This document shows, in pieces, positions 4,659 to 5,551 of a stretch of DNA of 5,551 nucleotides. The stretch is from positions 1-5,551 of the forward strand of contig JALUMZ010000316.1 in the NCBI GenBank assembly GCA_027055635.1. Reading direction: 5' to 3'. Source of the stretch: Campylobacteraceae bacterium. Lineage in GTDB: Bacteria > Campylobacterota > Campylobacteria > Campylobacterales > Sulfurospirillaceae. The position numbers and the translations under genes are program-made. The stretch's first letter is position 1, and each line of letters opens with the position of its first letter. The notes under the pieces are model-generated. The model had not been told where the DNA came from. It did no database searches and saw only the letters and a program-made list of their open reading frames with translations.

Positions 4659-5015
4659 TTATTTTTGCTTTGTGCCAAATAGTTTTCTTATTTTTAAAAG
4701 ACCCATTTTCATTCCGCTGTATTTCATGATTTTTGCTAGTGCTTTCCAATCTGTTTTTTCATAGCATGGAGCCGGACATTTTCTGCAACTTGGTTTTTCA
4801 TCGTGCGGACAAGATAAAAGATTGTCATATGAGATTTTTAGAGTTTTTTCACACTCCTTACATAGATTGTATTTTAGTTTTCCTAAATCCTTATCTTTAT
4901 AATTTAACTCTATAAAATTTTGATTTTTTTGTGTATTTTTATGTTTGTTATCGCAGTACAACTGTATAAATTTATGTACGGTTCTTGCATCTTTTTCAAA
5001 TTTTTCTGTTGTCAT
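4659..5015 (-). CDS. ygbA: Nitrous oxide-stimulated promoter family protein (YgbA-like)
   Basis: A 118-residue cytoplasmic protein matching the YgbA/nitrous oxide-stimulated promoter family. In enterobacteria ygbA belongs to the NsrR regulon and responds to nitric oxide; its biochemical job is unresolved. Seven cysteines are present: Cys21 (YCDNKH), Cys52 and Cys55 (CKEC), Cys69 (SCPHDEKP), Cys77, Cys80 and Cys84 (C-x2-C-x3-C-Y). They suggest a metal or iron-sulfur site. The conserved C-terminal part continues with KIMKYSGMKMG, like MRFSGPRM in YgbA as I remember it. An insertion-like Lys/Asn/Asp-rich stretch lies at 24-48. The ATG overlaps the TGA of the upstream lipoprotein gene (ATGA at 5015-5012), and GAGGTGA (5028-5022) is a good ribosome-binding site 6 bases away. 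The two genes therefore share a transcript. The symbol is by similarity only. Confidence 0.8.
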   Translation of the reverse strand: MTTEKFEKDARTVHKFIQLYCDNKHKNTQKNQNFIELNYKDKDLGKLKYNLCKECEKTLKISYDNLLSCPHDEKPSCRKCPAPCYEKTDWKALAKIMKYSGMKMGLLKIRKLFGTKQK

Positions 5016-5527
5016 CTGATTTCACCTCTTTGTTTCCATTTGTACTCTTTATCATCTTTTAGTTTGCTAAAATAGAGATTGCCGGAACTCCTCCATGGAT
5101 CCAATAAAATCCCATCTTCAAATCTACACCCTTTACATGTAACAACCAATACATTGTGTTCGCTCCAGTATTGACCAATGTTTGCTCCACCTATATAGTA
5201 GTCAAAACTCTTATAATGTTGTTTTTTTACAAAAGAGAGCATATCATAGGCAAATTGCCAACAAAGTCCCTTTTTTCTAAGTCCAACATTTACTAAAAAA
5301 TTTTGAAAAAGTGGCGGTTTAACCAAATGATACTCTTTTGCTAGAGTATGAGAGTAGATGATACTCTTTTTTGCTAAATCTCTTGCCTCTTTTTTATCTA
5401 CATGTAGAGAGCCCAATAGAGATGCTAGCTTAATTGTTTTTCTATTTTGCTTGTTTGGAATTGGTTGATTGCTAACACATCCTGCAAATAAAAATAACAG
5501 TAAAATCAGATAAATGTATCTTTTCAT
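5012..5527 (-). CDS. Lipoprotein with a possible Cys-His-Asp (papain/transglutaminase-like) active site
   Basis: A 171-residue protein with a clear lipoprotein signal: MKRYIYLILLLFLFAGC, lipobox F-A-G-C, acylated Cys17. The mature part is basic and helical at first (about 25-80). A segment with three well-spaced features follows: GLCWQFAYDML with Cys89-Trp90, SEHNVLVV with His124, and GILLDPWRSSG with Asp143. This order and the local contexts (Cys at the start of a helix, His at the start of a strand, Asp before Pro-Trp) are what transglutaminase-like and other papain-fold enzymes show. Cys131 and Cys134 (CKGC) could form a disulfide or bind a metal. It would sit outside the cytoplasm, anchored to a membrane. 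I do not recognise a named family; enzyme activity and substrate are unproven. The ATG at 5527 has no Shine-Dalgarno but gives a complete signal peptide. Confidence 0.7.
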   Translation of the reverse strand: MKRYIYLILLLFLFAGCVSNQPIPNKQNRKTIKLASLLGSLHVDKKEARDLAKKSIIYSHTLAKEYHLVKPPLFQNFLVNVGLRKKGLCWQFAYDMLSFVKKQHYKSFDYYIGGANIGQYWSEHNVLVVTCKGCRFEDGILLDPWRSSGNLYFSKLKDDKEYKWKQRGEIR

Positions 5528-5551
5528 AAGCGAAATAATATAAAATAAAAA
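5528..5551 (-). promoter_or_regulatory. Upstream region of the lipoprotein/ygbA operon, cut by window edge
   Basis: Read on the minus strand this is a very AT-rich stretch with TATATT/TATTAT followed by TTCGCTT and the ATG. It could contain a -10 element with a very short leader. No Shine-Dalgarno and no recognisable NsrR or CRP/FNR-type operator is visible in the 24 bases available. Confidence 0.25.

Noticed and set aside
4733..4915. 60-codon plus-strand frame opposite the YgbA-type gene
   Set aside because: The minus-strand frame has the conserved cysteine pattern, a ribosome-binding site and an ATGA overlap with its neighbour; the plus frame is its shadow.

Overview
The window is low-GC and gene-dense, with short gaps, stop/start overlaps and heavy use of ATA, AGA, TTA and AAA codons. 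Together with the gene content (a CmoB of the short-linker type, a LemA/DUF3137/EI24 run, a YgbA-family protein and small lipoproteins), this suggests a Campylobacterota genome of Sulfurimonas or a related type. The taxon is inferred from style and content. No marker gene proves it.

Layout from left to right. Positions 1-306 (minus strand) hold the N-terminal 102 codons of tRNA carboxymethyltransferase CmoB, cut by the window edge. Directly upstream of it on the same strand (309-494) is a very small lipoprotein gene. A short divergent spacer separates these from a four-gene plus-strand block: lemA (544-1101), a DUF3137 membrane protein (1336-2280), an EI24-domain membrane protein (2277-3050) and an M20C/PepD-type dipeptidase (3054-4328). 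The last three genes overlap or nearly touch, so they look co-transcribed and partly translationally coupled. LemA and DUF3137 look like a working pair; how the EI24 protein and the dipeptidase relate to them is unknown.

The most unusual part is the 234-bp gap between lemA and the DUF3137 gene. It holds two tandem, diverged copies of a repeat unit. Each starts with ATGAGAT and carries a GCGAGGAA box. A perfect hairpin follows whose stem sequence differs completely between the copies, and then a GGGGA ribosome-binding-like sequence abuts the hairpin just before another ATGAGATCAT. The outer ends are AAATGAGAT at the lemA stop and AAATGAGAT at the DUF3137 start, so a repeat cassette may have inserted into an ancestral ATGA stop/start overlap and now supplies the ribosome-binding site of the downstream gene. 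Unit 2 also encodes an uninterrupted 42-residue reading frame.

Positions 4329-4658 contain no convincing gene. They hold an imperfect inverted repeat just after the dipeptidase stop and a locally GC-richer block of several hairpins, one of which again follows GAGGAAT. This may be a distant relative of the units near lemA. The right end (minus strand, 5527 to 4659) is a two-gene operon with an ATGA overlap: a lipoprotein with a possible Cys-His-Asp triad, then a cysteine-rich YgbA-type protein (nitrous oxide-stimulated promoter family).
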